This document shows positions 23,438-32,281 of a DNA stretch of 64,000 bases, in pieces. The stretch comes from G965200765 sp965203865. GTDB lineage: Bacteria > Pseudomonadota > Gammaproteobacteria > Arenicellales > JAJDZL01. Below the pieces are notes generated by a model. That model was given only the letters and a program-made list of their open reading frames with translations, searched no databases and was not told where the DNA came from. The position numbers were made by a program, and so were the translations under genes. The stretch covers positions 1,488,001 through 1,552,000 of the forward strand of contig OZ241916.1 of NCBI GenBank assembly GCA_965203865.1. The letters run 5' to 3'. Every line of letters begins with the position of its first letter. The stretch's first letter is position 1.

Positions 23438-24213
23438 TGCCGAAGCGCAATCAATTTTTTGATTTCTGCTATCGCCTTTCCCGGGTTCAAATTCTTGGGG
23501 CATGTGTTTGTGCAGTTCATAATCGTATGACAACGATACAGTCGAAACGGATCCTGCAATTCATCCAGGCGCTCTCCGGTTGATTCGTCTCTCGAATCGG
23601 TAATCCAGCGATACGCCTGAAGCAAAATTGCCGGTCCCAGATACCTGTCGCTATTCCACCAATAACTGGGGCAACTAGTTGAGCAGCAAGCACACAAGAT
23701 ACATTCGTACAATCCGTCAAGTTTTGCCCTCTCCTCAACCGATTGCAACATCTCTTGGTCGCTGGGATGCGAAGACTTGGTTTGTATCCAAGGTTGAATT
23801 GAGGCGTATTGGGCATAAAAATGCGTAAGGTCAGGCACAAGATCTTTTACAACCGGCAAGTGTGGAAGAGGATAAATATTAACTGTATCTTTAATTTCCT
23901 CAATTGGCTTGGTACAAGCCAGTGTGTTTGTTCCACCTATATTCATCGCACATGACCCGCAAATACCCTCTCGGCACGACCGGCGAAATGTAAGCGTAGA
24001 ATCCACTTCATTTTTGATCTTGATCAACGCATCCAGAACCATCGGACCGCATTGGTTCATATCCACTTCGTAAGTGTCAGTGCTGGGGTTTTCTCCGCTG
24101 TCCGGACTCCAACGGTAAATCTTGAAACGTCTGATATTGCCACCGTCGCCGGTTGCTTTGTAGTACTTTCCTTTACGTACAACTGAATTCTTGGGGAGAC
24201 GAAGCTTTGCCAT
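23434..24213 (-). CDS. sdhB: Succinate dehydrogenase iron-sulfur subunit
   Basis: Carries electrons from SdhA FAD through [2Fe-2S], [4Fe-4S] and [3Fe-4S] clusters to quinone in complex II. The [2Fe-2S] cysteines are in [16 protein letters not shown] and TLACTKP; the others are in [16 protein letters not shown] (about 162-177) and [17 protein letters not shown]. 259 residues is slightly longer than E. coli (238) because of an N-terminal extension ([20 protein letters not shown]) also seen in mitochondrial-type enzymes. It follows sdhA by 22 bp and overlaps sdhE by four bases. Confidence 0.96.
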   Translation of the reverse strand: MAKLRLPKNSVVRKGKYYKATGDGGNIRRFKIYRWSPDSGENPSTDTYEVDMNQCGPMVLDALIKIKNEVDSTLTFRRSCREGICGSCAMNIGGTNTLACTKPIEEIKDTVNIYPLPHLPVVKDLVPDLTHFYAQYASIQPWIQTKSSHPSDQEMLQSVEERAKLDGLYECILCACCSTSCPSYWWNSDRYLGPAILLQAYRWITDSRDESTGERLDELQDPFRLYRCHTIMNCTNTCPKNLNPGKAIAEIKKLIALRQ

Positions 24214-24235
24214 TCAAAAATCTCGATAAGCCTGG

Positions 24236-26026
24236 TTAATACACTCTTGCTTTGGGTGAAATCAATTCAACATCATCAGTTAATGTATACAAATGCACTG
24301 GTCTGTAGTCAATGGAAACATCACCAGCGGAATTCAGTTCAGCCAAAGTATGCTTCATCCAATTTTTGTCATCGCGGTCTTTGAAATCTTCCCTTGCATG
24401 TGCCCCCCTGCTCTCCTGTCGATTCAATGCAGAATAAATTGTCACTAAGGCTTGCCGCATCAAATTGTCCAGCTCAAGCGTTTCAACCAAGTCCGTATTC
24501 CAAACCATTGAGCGGTCGACCACGCGCAAATCCTGCATTCCTTCCCAAATTTTATTCAATTTTTCTGTTCCTTCTTGCAGAATTTCACCTGTTCGGAATA
24601 CACCACAAAAGTTCTGCATAATCTTCTGCATTTGCAATCGTAGATCAGAAGTTGGCGTGGAACCATTGGCATTTCGCAATTTATCAAAGTGTTCAATTGC
24701 ATCTTCTTCTATGTTTCTTGGCAATGACCGTTTTGCTTCATTGGGCTTGATCAGTTGTCGTGCCCGATCTGCTGCCGAGCGACCAAATACTATCAAGTCC
24801 AGCAAGGAATTTGAACCCAGGCGATTTGCACCGTGAACTGATACACAGGCTGTTTCTCCAATCGCCATCAGTCCGGGAACAATAAAATCATTGTCCCCGC
24901 CTTTTCGTATAACTACTTCACTTCTATAATTTGTTGGAATCCCCCCCATGTTGTAATGTACCGTCGGAATGACTGGTATCGGTGCACGAGCAACATCAAT
25001 ACCCGCAAATATTTTTGCAGTTTCCGAGATACCGGGCAACCGTTCTTGCAGCACCTCCGGTCCCAAGTGTTCAAGATGCAAAAATATGTGATCAGCTTCG
25101 GTGCCCACACCCCTGCCTTCACGAATTTCCAGTGTCATAGAACGGCTCACAACATCTCTGGAAGCAAGATCTTTGGCATTGGGTGCATATCGTTCCATGA
25201 AACGCTCGCCATCCGAATTTGTGAGGTATCCTCCTTCTCCCCGGGCACCTTCAGTAATCAGACATCCGGAGCCATATATTCCCGTAGGATGAAACTGAAT
25301 AAACTCCATATCCTGCAACGGCAAGCCTGCTCTCAATACCATTGCATTTCCGTCTCCTGTGCAAGTGTGTGCCGAAGTACACGAAAAATAGGTGCGCCCA
25401 TAACCACCAGTCGCCAGAATTACAAGCTTCGCCTGTATTCGATGCAATGTTCCGTCATCCAGTCGCCAAGCCATAATGCCGTGACATTCGCCATCTCTCA
25501 TCATAAGGTCAAGTGCAAAGTATTCAACAAAAAACTCCGCCTTGTTTTTCAGCGCTTGTTGATACAGTGCATGCAGGATTGCATGTCCTGTACGGTCGGC
25601 AGCAGCACAGGTTCTCATCGCCTGTCCTTCACCAAAATGCGTCGTCATGCCGCCGAATGCCCTTTGGTATATCTTCCCTTCTTCGGTTCTTGAAAAAGGC
25701 ACGCCGTAGTGTTCCAGTTCTACCACTGCATTGGGGGCTTCTCTGCACATGTATTCAATTGCATCTTGATCGCCCAACCAATCTGAGCCTTTGACCGTGT
25801 CATACATATGCCAACGCCAATCGTCTTCATTCATGTTTCCCAGCGCAGCACTAATACCGCCTTGTGCAGCCACAGTATGACTACGCGTAGGAAATACCTT
25901 TGTGATGCAAGCTGTAGACAATCCTGCCTGTGCAACTCCAAATGTAGCACGCAAGCCGGCCCCACCTGCTCCTACAACCACTACATCGTACGAGTGGTCA
26001 ATCACATCGTATGAACTCATTACCAT
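24236..26026 (-). CDS. sdhA: Succinate dehydrogenase flavoprotein subunit
   Basis: Oxidises succinate to fumarate with covalently bound FAD in the TCA cycle and respiratory chain. 596 residues. The FAD fold is [16 protein letters not shown]. The flavinylated histidine is in [19 protein letters not shown]. Active-site segments are [19 protein letters not shown] and the arginine region [10 protein letters not shown]. The start is the first of two close ATGs (MVMSSYD); the second, six bases on, is equally possible. It lies in sdhC-sdhD-sdhA-sdhB-sdhE, with sdhD 11 bp upstream. Confidence 0.97.
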   Translation of the reverse strand: MVMSSYDVIDHSYDVVVVGAGGAGLRATFGVAQAGLSTACITKVFPTRSHTVAAQGGISAALGNMNEDDWRWHMYDTVKGSDWLGDQDAIEYMCREAPNAVVELEHYGVPFSRTEEGKIYQRAFGGMTTHFGEGQAMRTCAAADRTGHAILHALYQQALKNKAEFFVEYFALDLMMRDGECHGIMAWRLDDGTLHRIQAKLVILATGGYGRTYFSCTSAHTCTGDGNAMVLRAGLPLQDMEFIQFHPTGIYGSGCLITEGARGEGGYLTNSDGERFMERYAPNAKDLASRDVVSRSMTLEIREGRGVGTEADHIFLHLEHLGPEVLQERLPGISETAKIFAGIDVARAPIPVIPTVHYNMGGIPTNYRSEVVIRKGGDNDFIVPGLMAIGETACVSVHGANRLGSNSLLDLIVFGRSAADRARQLIKPNEAKRSLPRNIEEDAIEHFDKLRNANGSTPTSDLRLQMQKIMQNFCGVFRTGEILQEGTEKLNKIWEGMQDLRVVDRSMVWNTDLVETLELDNLMRQALVTIYSALNRQESRGAHAREDFKDRDDKNWMKHTLAELNSAGDVSIDYRPVHLYTLTDDVELISPKARVY

Positions 26027-26037
26027 TGGGATACCAG

Positions 26038-26412
26038 TTACAACGCTATTTGCAACACTGAAATCAAACTGAAAATGACCAGAACAACTGATAAAAACTT
26101 GACAAGGAGAATGTACGCAATTTTATATCCTTCGCGGTGAACATAATCCTCAATTACCACCTGCATTCCAAGCTGAGCATGATAAAACAAACAAACAAGA
26201 AACGATATCAGAAGCGTTGCAGTCCAAGGTTGTGCCAGCCAGGAGTAAACATCCAGAAAGCACGCACCTGTCATGGTTGCAACTGAAAATACAAACCATA
26301 GCGATAATGGCACCAACGCTATTGCTGTTAATCGCTGCCACCACCAATGCGCTGAACCTTCTCTCGCCGAACCAAGTCCAATCACGCGTGCCAAGGGAGA
26401 CCGATAACTCAT
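26038..26412 (-). CDS. sdhD: Succinate dehydrogenase membrane anchor subunit D
   Basis: Small membrane subunit that helps bind heme b and quinone. 124 residues with three hydrophobic segments (about 29-49, 60-80, 100-122). The heme/quinone signature is [17 protein letters not shown], in which the first histidine is the expected heme ligand. The N-terminal [21 protein letters not shown] is typical of the SdhD/DUF-type anchor. It follows sdhC by 6 bp and precedes sdhA by 11 bp. Confidence 0.93.
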   Translation of the reverse strand: MSYRSPLARVIGLGSAREGSAHWWWQRLTAIALVPLSLWFVFSVATMTGACFLDVYSWLAQPWTATLLISFLVCLFYHAQLGMQVVIEDYVHREGYKIAYILLVKFLSVVLVIFSLISVLQIAL

Positions 26413-26418
26413 CCGCTT

Positions 26419-26811
26419 TCACCACCCGCAAGCAAAATAGCCCACTATCCAAACAAGAATAGTCAGGACAACAGTAGCTGCCAATACTAGCCACCCGCTC
26501 TGATAGACTGCTCTTATCTCCATTCCCTTTCCTGCATCCCAAAACAAATGCCGAATCCCGTTGCACAAATGATAAAACAGAGCGAGTATCCAGCTAAACA
26601 GGAATATTCTACCGATGAGGCTCGAAAGAATTTCATGTGAAGATACATAAATTTCATGACTGTACGCAATTGCCCCAAGCCATAGCGCTATTAGAATTGC
26701 GCCGATAGACAACACAATTCCAGTGAGCCTGTGAAAAATTGACAGAACTGAGGTAAGCTGAGGCTTGTAAACCTGAATATGAGGAGAAATCGGACGATTA
26801 TGAGGTGACAT
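26419..26811 (-). CDS. sdhC: Succinate dehydrogenase cytochrome b556 subunit
   Basis: Membrane anchor of complex II that carries a heme b ligand and part of the quinone site. 130 residues with three transmembrane helices. RPISPHIQVYKPQLTSVLS and SIFHRLTGIVL are family landmarks, including the quinone-site Ser and Arg. HLCNGIRHLFWDAGKG contains the conserved heme-side histidine. It is preceded by the SDHAF4-like gene with a 61-bp gap, and followed by sdhD. Confidence 0.95.
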   Translation of the reverse strand: MSPHNRPISPHIQVYKPQLTSVLSIFHRLTGIVLSIGAILIALWLGAIAYSHEIYVSSHEILSSLIGRIFLFSWILALFYHLCNGIRHLFWDAGKGMEIRAVYQSGWLVLAATVVLTILVWIVGYFACGW

Positions 26812-26872
26812 TCAATTCAACTACGAAGTTATCTTAAGTTCTATCTATCGTGTAATCTAAAAGTTCCAAGCA

Positions 26873-27037
26873 CTAAAAATCAATGCACCTGCCATTCTTC
26901 TCCCAATCGCCAAAACGAGTTGGGTCAGGCGGTTGCTCTTCCGTTTTTTGCCTCAAAGGTACCGATTTTTCAGAATCTTCTTTCTTTTCCTCTTTTGAAA
27001 AATCAGGAGTTTCCGTATGGTTACTGTTTCCTGACAT
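26873..27037 (-). CDS. DUF1674 / SDHAF4-like succinate dehydrogenase assembly factor
   Basis: Very small protein (54 residues from ATG at 27037). It has a disordered, charged N-terminus and the C-terminal signature DPTRFGDWEKNGRCIDF, which is the hallmark of DUF1674. The eukaryotic member SDHAF4 (Sdh8 in yeast) shields flavinylated SdhA until it meets SdhB. Its place just upstream of sdhC fits that role. An upstream TTG at 27055 would add six residues and is less likely. This annotation is missed easily because the gene is short. I rate the family call strong and the function an inference from homology and position. Confidence 0.85.
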   Translation of the reverse strand: MSGNSNHTETPDFSKEEKKEDSEKSVPLRQKTEEQPPDPTRFGDWEKNGRCIDF

Positions 27038-27105
27038 GCCAATTACGCCAAACAATCAATAAACAATATTTTATCGCAAAATTCTATGCTGTTTGGGAGC
27101 CAAGT

Positions 27106-27139
27106 GAAGATTTTTTGGTAGTTTTATGGAAAAATCTTC
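27106..27139. terminator. Long hairpin after ssb
   Basis: GAAGATTTTT (27106-27115) and AAAAATCTTC (27130-27139) are perfect 10-bp arms with a 14-base loop, 36 bp past the ssb stop (minus strand) and before the SDHAF4-like gene. The stem supplies its own A and U tracts. It may insulate ssb from the sdh operon, but it is not followed by a separate U run. Confidence 0.45.
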
Positions 27140-27149
27140 CATCCATTGC

Positions 27150-27163
27150 TTCTGCAAGCAGAA
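27150..27163. repeat. Short hairpin at the ssb 3' end
   Basis: TTCTGC-AA-GCAGAA, perfect 6-bp arms, 12 bp after the ssb stop. Together with the hairpin at 27106-27139 it makes a two-hairpin 3' end for ssb. Confidence 0.4.
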
Positions 27164-27175
27164 ATCCAGCTACCC

Positions 27176-27670
27176 TTACCAAGGAATGTCATCTAAATCG
27201 TCTTGCGATTGAACAGTTTTTTCTGTTGTTCCGGCAGACGTTTTGACAGATTCATTACTTTGGCTCGAAAAATCTCCTTGTTGCAAGTTATTGTCATTGC
27301 GACTACCTTGAAAACTTTCTTGGTCGAAATCCCTGCTACCCAATAATTGCATATCCGTAGCGATGATTTCCGTCGACCACCGATCTTGTCCTGTCTTCTG
27401 GTCCTGCCACTTTCTGGTTTGCAGACGCCCTTCCACATAAATTTGCCGGCCCTTCTTGACGTATTCATGGGAGATCTCGGCCAATTTGCCGAAAAATACA
27501 ACGCGATGCCATTCAGTACGTTCTTGACGTTCATTGGTTTGGCGATCCGTCCAAACATCATTAGTCGCCAAACTGAGAGTCACAACCATTGCACTATTCT
27601 GTGTGTATCTCTGCTCAGGATCATTCCCAACCCTGCCCACCAAAATCACTTTGTTCACTCCACGACTCAT
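27176..27670 (-). CDS. ssb: Single-stranded DNA-binding protein
   Basis: Tetrameric protein coating single-stranded DNA in replication, repair and recombination. The OB fold occupies residues 1-112: [35 protein letters not shown] and [17 protein letters not shown]. After a Gln/Ser-rich linker it ends DDLDDIPW, a variant of the acidic tip DDDIPF that binds SSB partners; the last residue is Trp rather than Phe. 164 residues is normal. The MFS gene lies upstream, and uvrA is divergent beyond it, as in Pseudomonas (uvrA / MFS-ssb). I see no LexA-type operator. Confidence 0.96.
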   Translation of the reverse strand: MSRGVNKVILVGRVGNDPEQRYTQNSAMVVTLSLATNDVWTDRQTNERQERTEWHRVVFFGKLAEISHEYVKKGRQIYVEGRLQTRKWQDQKTGQDRWSTEIIATDMQLLGSRDFDQESFQGSRNDNNLQQGDFSSQSNESVKTSAGTTEKTVQSQDDLDDIPW

Positions 27671-27688
27671 TTTTCCATACCCAATTAA

Positions 27689-27717
27689 TTCATAATAATA
27701 TGCTTATGCGCCTACAA
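27689..27717 (-). promoter_or_regulatory. Candidate ssb promoter
   Basis: Minus strand TTGTAG, 17-base spacer, TATGAA, 19 bp before the ssb start. Each box matches 4 of 6 consensus positions. A small inverted repeat, CAACA-GACT-TGTTG, overlaps the -35. Confidence 0.35.
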
Positions 27718-27821
27718 CAGACTTGTTGGTACACAGGCGATAGCGACACTAGTTTTCAAGTGCTGGATCGTTGCAGATTGCCCCAATGCCAGCAGTTTCG
27801 CTGCAATTCAACTCACAGGCT

Positions 27822-29009
27822 TCATTGATACGAGTACACTGGACGAATTGTAACTGCTATGACAATCCATAGTACCACAATCAACCCTGCCAATACAAAA
27901 ACACCGAGCGCATCGAACAATCCATAGGCAACTCCGCCAGCGATTCCTCCAACAAATGCTCCTGCGAATGTACAGGTACTAAACGCACCCATTGCTGCAC
28001 CCCGCATATGCTGAGGGGCTGTTCTTATTGTAATAGAAGGCAGCAAAGCTTCCAATGTATTGAAGCCCACGAAAAACAACCACAGTCCCAGCAGTAGAGC
28101 TCCTGTAATCTGCGTTCCAGCTGCAAGACCGCAATGCCCTGCCAGCAAAACCACCGATGCAATCAGCATAATCAGGTAAGAGCGATTCTTACGGGAACTG
28201 AGCCGGACTAATGGCACCATTGCAACGAATGACAAAAGCAGTATTGGAACGTATATTTTCCACAACTCGGCCCGCTCGAACCCGGCTGTATCAACAAGTA
28301 GCGGGGGCAACGCAACAAACAGGGCTGTCATCACCGCATGAAGCGAAAACGAACCAGCACAAAGCCGAATCAAGTTCCTGTTTGTAAGTACATGTCGATA
28401 ATCATACTCCTGTAGTGATTCTTTTGACTTGTTTTGCTCAGTTGGCTGATTTGGTACCACGCACCACAGCAGCATCAATCCAGCTACGGCCAATGCAAAC
28501 GATGCCCAAAATATTCCCTGCACCCCAATCCAGCGGTCAAGCACCGGTCCAATCATTAACGATAAAGTAAAAGCAGACCCGATTGAAACTCCTACAATAG
28601 CCATGGCCTTGTTCCTTTGACTGTCGCGAGTCAGGTCACCGATAAACGCTAAAACCACGGCAGCAATCGCGCCGCCGCCCTGCAACGCCCTGCCCAGAAT
28701 GATTCCAAATATTGAATCTGCTGTAGCTGCGACCACACTCCCAATAGCAAACACAATCAATCCCAAGGAAATTATCGACTTGCGTCCCCATCGGTCCGAG
28801 GCCAATCCGTAAGGAAGCTGCAGCAATGCCTGCGTCAATCCGTAAATGCCTAGCGAAATTCCGATTAACAGCGGAGTCGCCCCGGGTAATTGATGCGCAT
28901 GCAGTGCCAGAACAGGCAGAATTAAAAATAATCCCACCATGCGCATTCCGACAATTGCGGAAAGAGAGCCTATCGCTTTCCTTTCAAACTCTGTAAAACG
29001 TGGATTCAC
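27822..29009 (-). CDS. Major facilitator superfamily transporter (YajR-like)
   Basis: Twelve-helix inner-membrane transporter, 395 residues. Motif A is GLASDRWGRKS between helices 2 and 3 (about residues 69-79). The first helices read VGMRMVGLFLILPVLAL and LLIGISLGIYGLTQALLQLP, as in the YajR/drug-efflux branch. The C-terminal YAM domain of E. coli YajR is missing, which is also true of the pseudomonad homologue in the uvrA-MFS-ssb cluster. The substrate is unknown; multidrug efflux is the usual default but is not shown here. The start is GTG at 29009, divergent from uvrA with an 83-bp gap. Confidence 0.88.
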   Translation of the reverse strand: MNPRFTEFERKAIGSLSAIVGMRMVGLFLILPVLALHAHQLPGATPLLIGISLGIYGLTQALLQLPYGLASDRWGRKSIISLGLIVFAIGSVVAATADSIFGIILGRALQGGGAIAAVVLAFIGDLTRDSQRNKAMAIVGVSIGSAFTLSLMIGPVLDRWIGVQGIFWASFALAVAGLMLLWCVVPNQPTEQNKSKESLQEYDYRHVLTNRNLIRLCAGSFSLHAVMTALFVALPPLLVDTAGFERAELWKIYVPILLLSFVAMVPLVRLSSRKNRSYLIMLIASVVLLAGHCGLAAGTQITGALLLGLWLFFVGFNTLEALLPSITIRTAPQHMRGAAMGAFSTCTFAGAFVGGIAGGVAYGLFDALGVFVLAGLIVVLWIVIAVTIRPVYSYQ

Positions 29010-29092
29010 TGCTCTTATGCTTTGCTAAATTGATAAAGAACAGGGTAATATTATCAGTTTAAAATTTTTTCGTTGAAAACAATCAAATCTAT

Positions 29093-31981
29093 ATGGATGT
29101 AATCTCAATACGCGGTGCCAGAACGCATAACTTGAAGCAAATCAATGTTGACTTGCCGCGCAACAAATTGAACGTTATCACTGGCTTGTCCGGGTCGGGC
29201 AAATCTTCGCTTGCCTACGATACGATTTATGCTGAAGGACAGCGTAGATACGTTGAGTCGCTTTCGTCCTATGCCCGGCAATTTCTCTCCCTTATGGAGA
29301 AGCCCGATGTTGATTCTATTGAAGGATTGTCCCCTGCAATCAGCATCAATCAGCAAGGAACAAGATTCAGTCCTCGCTCCACCGTTGGGACAGTTACTGA
29401 AATCTACGACTACTTGAGAGTTCTGTATGCTCGGGTCGGCGAGCCCCGTTGTCCCGAACACAAAATCAATCTTTCTTCGAAAACCATTGCCGAAATTGTT
29501 GGTGCCATACTGTCGCTGCCGAATGAGACCCGGGTCGCACTGCTTTCACCGGTTGTCAGGGGGAGGAAGGGCGGACATGAGCAGTTGTTTCGCGACCTCG
29601 CAAAGCAAGGCTATGTAAGGATGCGCATAGATAACCAGTTGTATGAGATCGACAATGTACCGATATTGGACAAGCATGTAGCCCATACAATTGAAGTGAT
29701 TGTCGATCGCCTTATTATTCGGGATAGTAATCGCCAGCGACTCGTCGAGTCAATCGAAACCGCCACTGGACTTTCCGATGGAATTGTTGCCGTTCATGTT
29801 TTTTTGCAAAGCGGTGAAATGGACCACGAAGGAACACTGTACAGCACTAAATTTGGTTGCCCATACTGTGGATTTGTACTTGATGAACTTGAGCCGCGAA
29901 TATTTTCCTTCAACAATCCCAGTGGTGCTTGCAAATCCTGTTCCGGGCTTGGCTACTACTCCAGAATGGACCCTGAAAAAATTGTTGCCGACCCATCTCT
30001 GAGCCTTGCGTCGGGAGCAATTCCGGGATGGGACCGAAGAACCAACTACTACTTCAGCATTCTATCGGGAGTCGCCAAGCACTACCGCTTTGACATTGAC
30101 ACTCCATTCGAAGATTTGCCGGAAAGTGTGAAAAGAATTGTTCTGCATGGAAGCGGGAATACCAGAATTCGCTATCTGCATGTTCGCAGCAATGGTTCGA
30201 CTTATCAGCGGTCTCGAGTGTTTGAAGGTGTTCTTCCCACCTATGAAAGACGATATCGCGACACCGACTCCGACGTGATGCAAGACAAATTGGCAAGATT
30301 TCTTACATCCAGTCCTTGCCAAGAGTGCGGAGGCAGTCGCCTGGATATAGGGCCGAGGAATGTTTTGATAGCCGACCATCCAATTCACAAAGTTACAAGC
30401 ATGAACATAAGCCAGAGTATCGAATGGTTCAAAAACCTTAGTGTAGACACTCAAGCAGCTCCGGTTGCTGAAAGAATAGTAAGAGACATTAAGGAGCGAC
30501 TAAGGTTTCTCGCTGATGTTGGACTGACGTATGTCACTCTGGACCGCGGAACAAACACTTTGTCTGGAGGTGAGCTTCAGCGAATTCGGCTTGCATCTCA
30601 AATTGGCTCCGGACTCGTTGGCGTAACCTATGTTCTGGACGAGCCTTCTGTTGGACTTCATGACCGGGACAACCAGAAACTCTTGAATACGCTAAATCAT
30701 CTTCGGGATTTGGGGAATACGCTAATTGTTGTTGAACATGATGAAAAGACCATACGCAATGCTGATTACATAGTTGACTTGGGACCAGGTGCTGGAGCAC
30801 ACGGGGGCAATGTAATCATCGCCGGCACACCAGACGATGTAATGCAATGCGAACAGTCGTTGACGGGTGCCTATATGAAAGGTACGCGGCGAATACCGAT
30901 TCCCAGTGCCCAATTCCCGCTCAACCCGAACAAAGTGCTTAGAATTGAAGGGGCAAAAGGTAATAATTTAAAACAAATGAATGTCGACTTTCCCTTGGGC
31001 TTGTTTACTTGCGTTACCGGAGTATCAGGTTCTGGAAAATCAACGCTGGTCAATGAAACAATCTATCCTTATCTGGCTACAAGACTCCACCGGGCAAATG
31101 CAGATGTGGCACCGCACAAAATGATTAGCGGAGTTGAGCACATTGACAAGGTAATAGGAATTACGCAACAGCCAATTGGTCGAACACCTCGTTCAAATCC
31201 AGCCACTTACACAGGCTTGTTTGGCTTGATTCGAACCCTTTTTGCCAAAACTCCAGAAGCACGAGCGCGGGGTTACACCGCCGGACGATTTTCATTCAAT
31301 GTCGACGGAGGCAGATGTGAAGCCTGCAAGGGAGATGGACTTATACGAGTTGAAATGCATTTTCTTCCAGACATGTTTGTTCGCTGTGAATCCTGCCAGG
31401 GAACCCGATACAACGATGCTACTTTGGACATTGAATACCGAGGTCTAAATATTGCAGAAGTTTTGAATTTGACTGTAGATGAGGCATTGGAAGTGTTTCA
31501 TGCTGTGCCTGCTCTCGCAAAAAAGCTTCAAACCCTGCAAAATGTTGGACTTGGTTACATACAACTTGGACAAAATGCAGTTACACTTTCCGGCGGTGAG
31601 GCACAGCGGGTAAAACTTTCTCTTGAGTTGTCAAAAAGAGACACCGGAAATACGTTCTATATTCTGGATGAACCCACAACCGGACTTCACTTTGAAGATA
31701 TAAAGCAACTGCTATCAGTAATTTTTGCCTTGAGAAACAAAGGCAATACGATTGTAGTTATAGAGCACAATTTGGAAGTGTTGAAAACTGCAGACTGGAT
31801 AATTGACTTGGGACCCGAAGGTGGCAGCAATGGCGGAGAACTTGTCGCAGCTGGCACGCCTGAACAAATTTCCAAAAATAAGGCATCGTATACTGGCCAA
31901 TGCCTTGCCAAAGCTCTGAAAAAACATAGTAAAAGCAATGGCTTTGAACCCTTCTTGTTTACCGACCAAAGGCTTTTATAG
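29093..31981 (+). CDS. uvrA: Excinuclease ABC subunit A
   Basis: ABC-type ATPase that finds DNA lesions and loads UvrB in nucleotide excision repair. 962 residues against 940 in E. coli. The two nucleotide-binding sites are GLSGSGKSSLAYD (about 31-43) and GVSGSGKSTLVNE (about 640-652), with signatures LSGGELQRIRLA and LSGGEAQRVKL. Zinc modules are CPYCGFVLDELE with CKSCSGLG, and CEACKGDGLIRVEMHF with CESCQG. A short basic C-terminus ends FTDQRLL. No LexA box is visible in the 83-bp spacer with the MFS gene. Confidence 0.97.
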   Translation: MDVISIRGARTHNLKQINVDLPRNKLNVITGLSGSGKSSLAYDTIYAEGQRRYVESLSSYARQFLSLMEKPDVDSIEGLSPAISINQQGTRFSPRSTVGTVTEIYDYLRVLYARVGEPRCPEHKINLSSKTIAEIVGAILSLPNETRVALLSPVVRGRKGGHEQLFRDLAKQGYVRMRIDNQLYEIDNVPILDKHVAHTIEVIVDRLIIRDSNRQRLVESIETATGLSDGIVAVHVFLQSGEMDHEGTLYSTKFGCPYCGFVLDELEPRIFSFNNPSGACKSCSGLGYYSRMDPEKIVADPSLSLASGAIPGWDRRTNYYFSILSGVAKHYRFDIDTPFEDLPESVKRIVLHGSGNTRIRYLHVRSNGSTYQRSRVFEGVLPTYERRYRDTDSDVMQDKLARFLTSSPCQECGGSRLDIGPRNVLIADHPIHKVTSMNISQSIEWFKNLSVDTQAAPVAERIVRDIKERLRFLADVGLTYVTLDRGTNTLSGGELQRIRLASQIGSGLVGVTYVLDEPSVGLHDRDNQKLLNTLNHLRDLGNTLIVVEHDEKTIRNADYIVDLGPGAGAHGGNVIIAGTPDDVMQCEQSLTGAYMKGTRRIPIPSAQFPLNPNKVLRIEGAKGNNLKQMNVDFPLGLFTCVTGVSGSGKSTLVNETIYPYLATRLHRANADVAPHKMISGVEHIDKVIGITQQPIGRTPRSNPATYTGLFGLIRTLFAKTPEARARGYTAGRFSFNVDGGRCEACKGDGLIRVEMHFLPDMFVRCESCQGTRYNDATLDIEYRGLNIAEVLNLTVDEALEVFHAVPALAKKLQTLQNVGLGYIQLGQNAVTLSGGEAQRVKLSLELSKRDTGNTFYILDEPTTGLHFEDIKQLLSVIFALRNKGNTIVVIEHNLEVLKTADWIIDLGPEGGSNGGELVAAGTPEQISKNKASYTGQCLAKALKKHSKSNGFEPFLFTDQRLL

Positions 31982-32063
31982 ATGTGATTATTTCCATAAT
32001 TCACTACTTGCACGAGAATTTTTTTAATTACCTAATTAAGCCAATCATAAGTTGTTTTTAAAC

Positions 32064-32122
32064 AGAATCATCGGCCTTCCGCGACGACTTGTCCTGACCA
32101 AATGATTCTCGCCAAGACAAGT
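32064..32122 (+). repeat. Interleaved (pseudoknot-like) inverted repeats upstream of aceE
   Basis: Stem 1: AGAATCAT (32064-32071) with ATGATTCT (32102-32109), 8 bp perfect. Stem 2: ACTTGTC (32087-32093) with GACAAGT (32116-32122), 7 bp perfect plus a G-T. The arms alternate 1-2-1-2, the topology of an H-type pseudoknot or of two alternative hairpins. Confidence 0.55.
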
Positions 32123-32132
32123 TCATATTCAA

Positions 32133-32147
32133 TAGGTTGGTAACCTA
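32133..32147. promoter_or_regulatory. Candidate operator upstream of aceE
   Basis: TAGGTT-GGT-AACCTA, a perfect 6-bp dyad, 135 bp before aceE. Its GGT/ACC half-sites recall GntR-family operators such as the PdhR box (TTGGT-N3-ACCAA), but the spacing differs. Confidence 0.35.
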
Positions 32148-32214
32148 ATAGTGTCGGCTATGCTTGCTTATATGCAGAGGTACTCTTTCTACAAGGGAAC
32201 ATGGGGGCAGATTA

Positions 32215-32243
32215 TTGCTTTAAAGAACTTGCTTTGATGTAAA
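32215..32243 (+). promoter_or_regulatory. Candidate aceE promoter
   Basis: TTGCTT, 17-base spacer, TGTAAA, 38 bp before aceE. The boxes are weak. If used, the inverted repeats at 32064-32147 would be upstream DNA elements rather than leader RNA. Confidence 0.25.
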
Positions 32244-32281
32244 CTTATATTCCAATACTCAAAGCCCGAGAAAAGGATTGT

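Larger units (their letters stand above)
31982..32281. other. uvrA-aceE intergenic region rich in inverted repeats
   Basis: 300 bp with no gene. It contains an AT palindrome, TTAATTA-CC-TAATTAA (32024-32039), two interleaved stems (32064-32122), and TAGGTT-GGT-AACCTA (32133-32147). A weak promoter, TTGCTT-17-TGTAAA, lies at 32215-32243. No pdhR gene is present, so the regulator of the complex, if any, is encoded elsewhere. Confidence 0.65.

Noticed and set aside
23438..23533. Longer SdhE reading frame inside sdhB
   Set aside because: It would overlap sdhB by 100 bp with unconserved residues; the GTGA overlap gives a family-sized protein.
29010..29092. Possible LexA operator before uvrA
   Set aside because: No CTGT-N8-ACAG or similar dyad is present in the 83-bp spacer.
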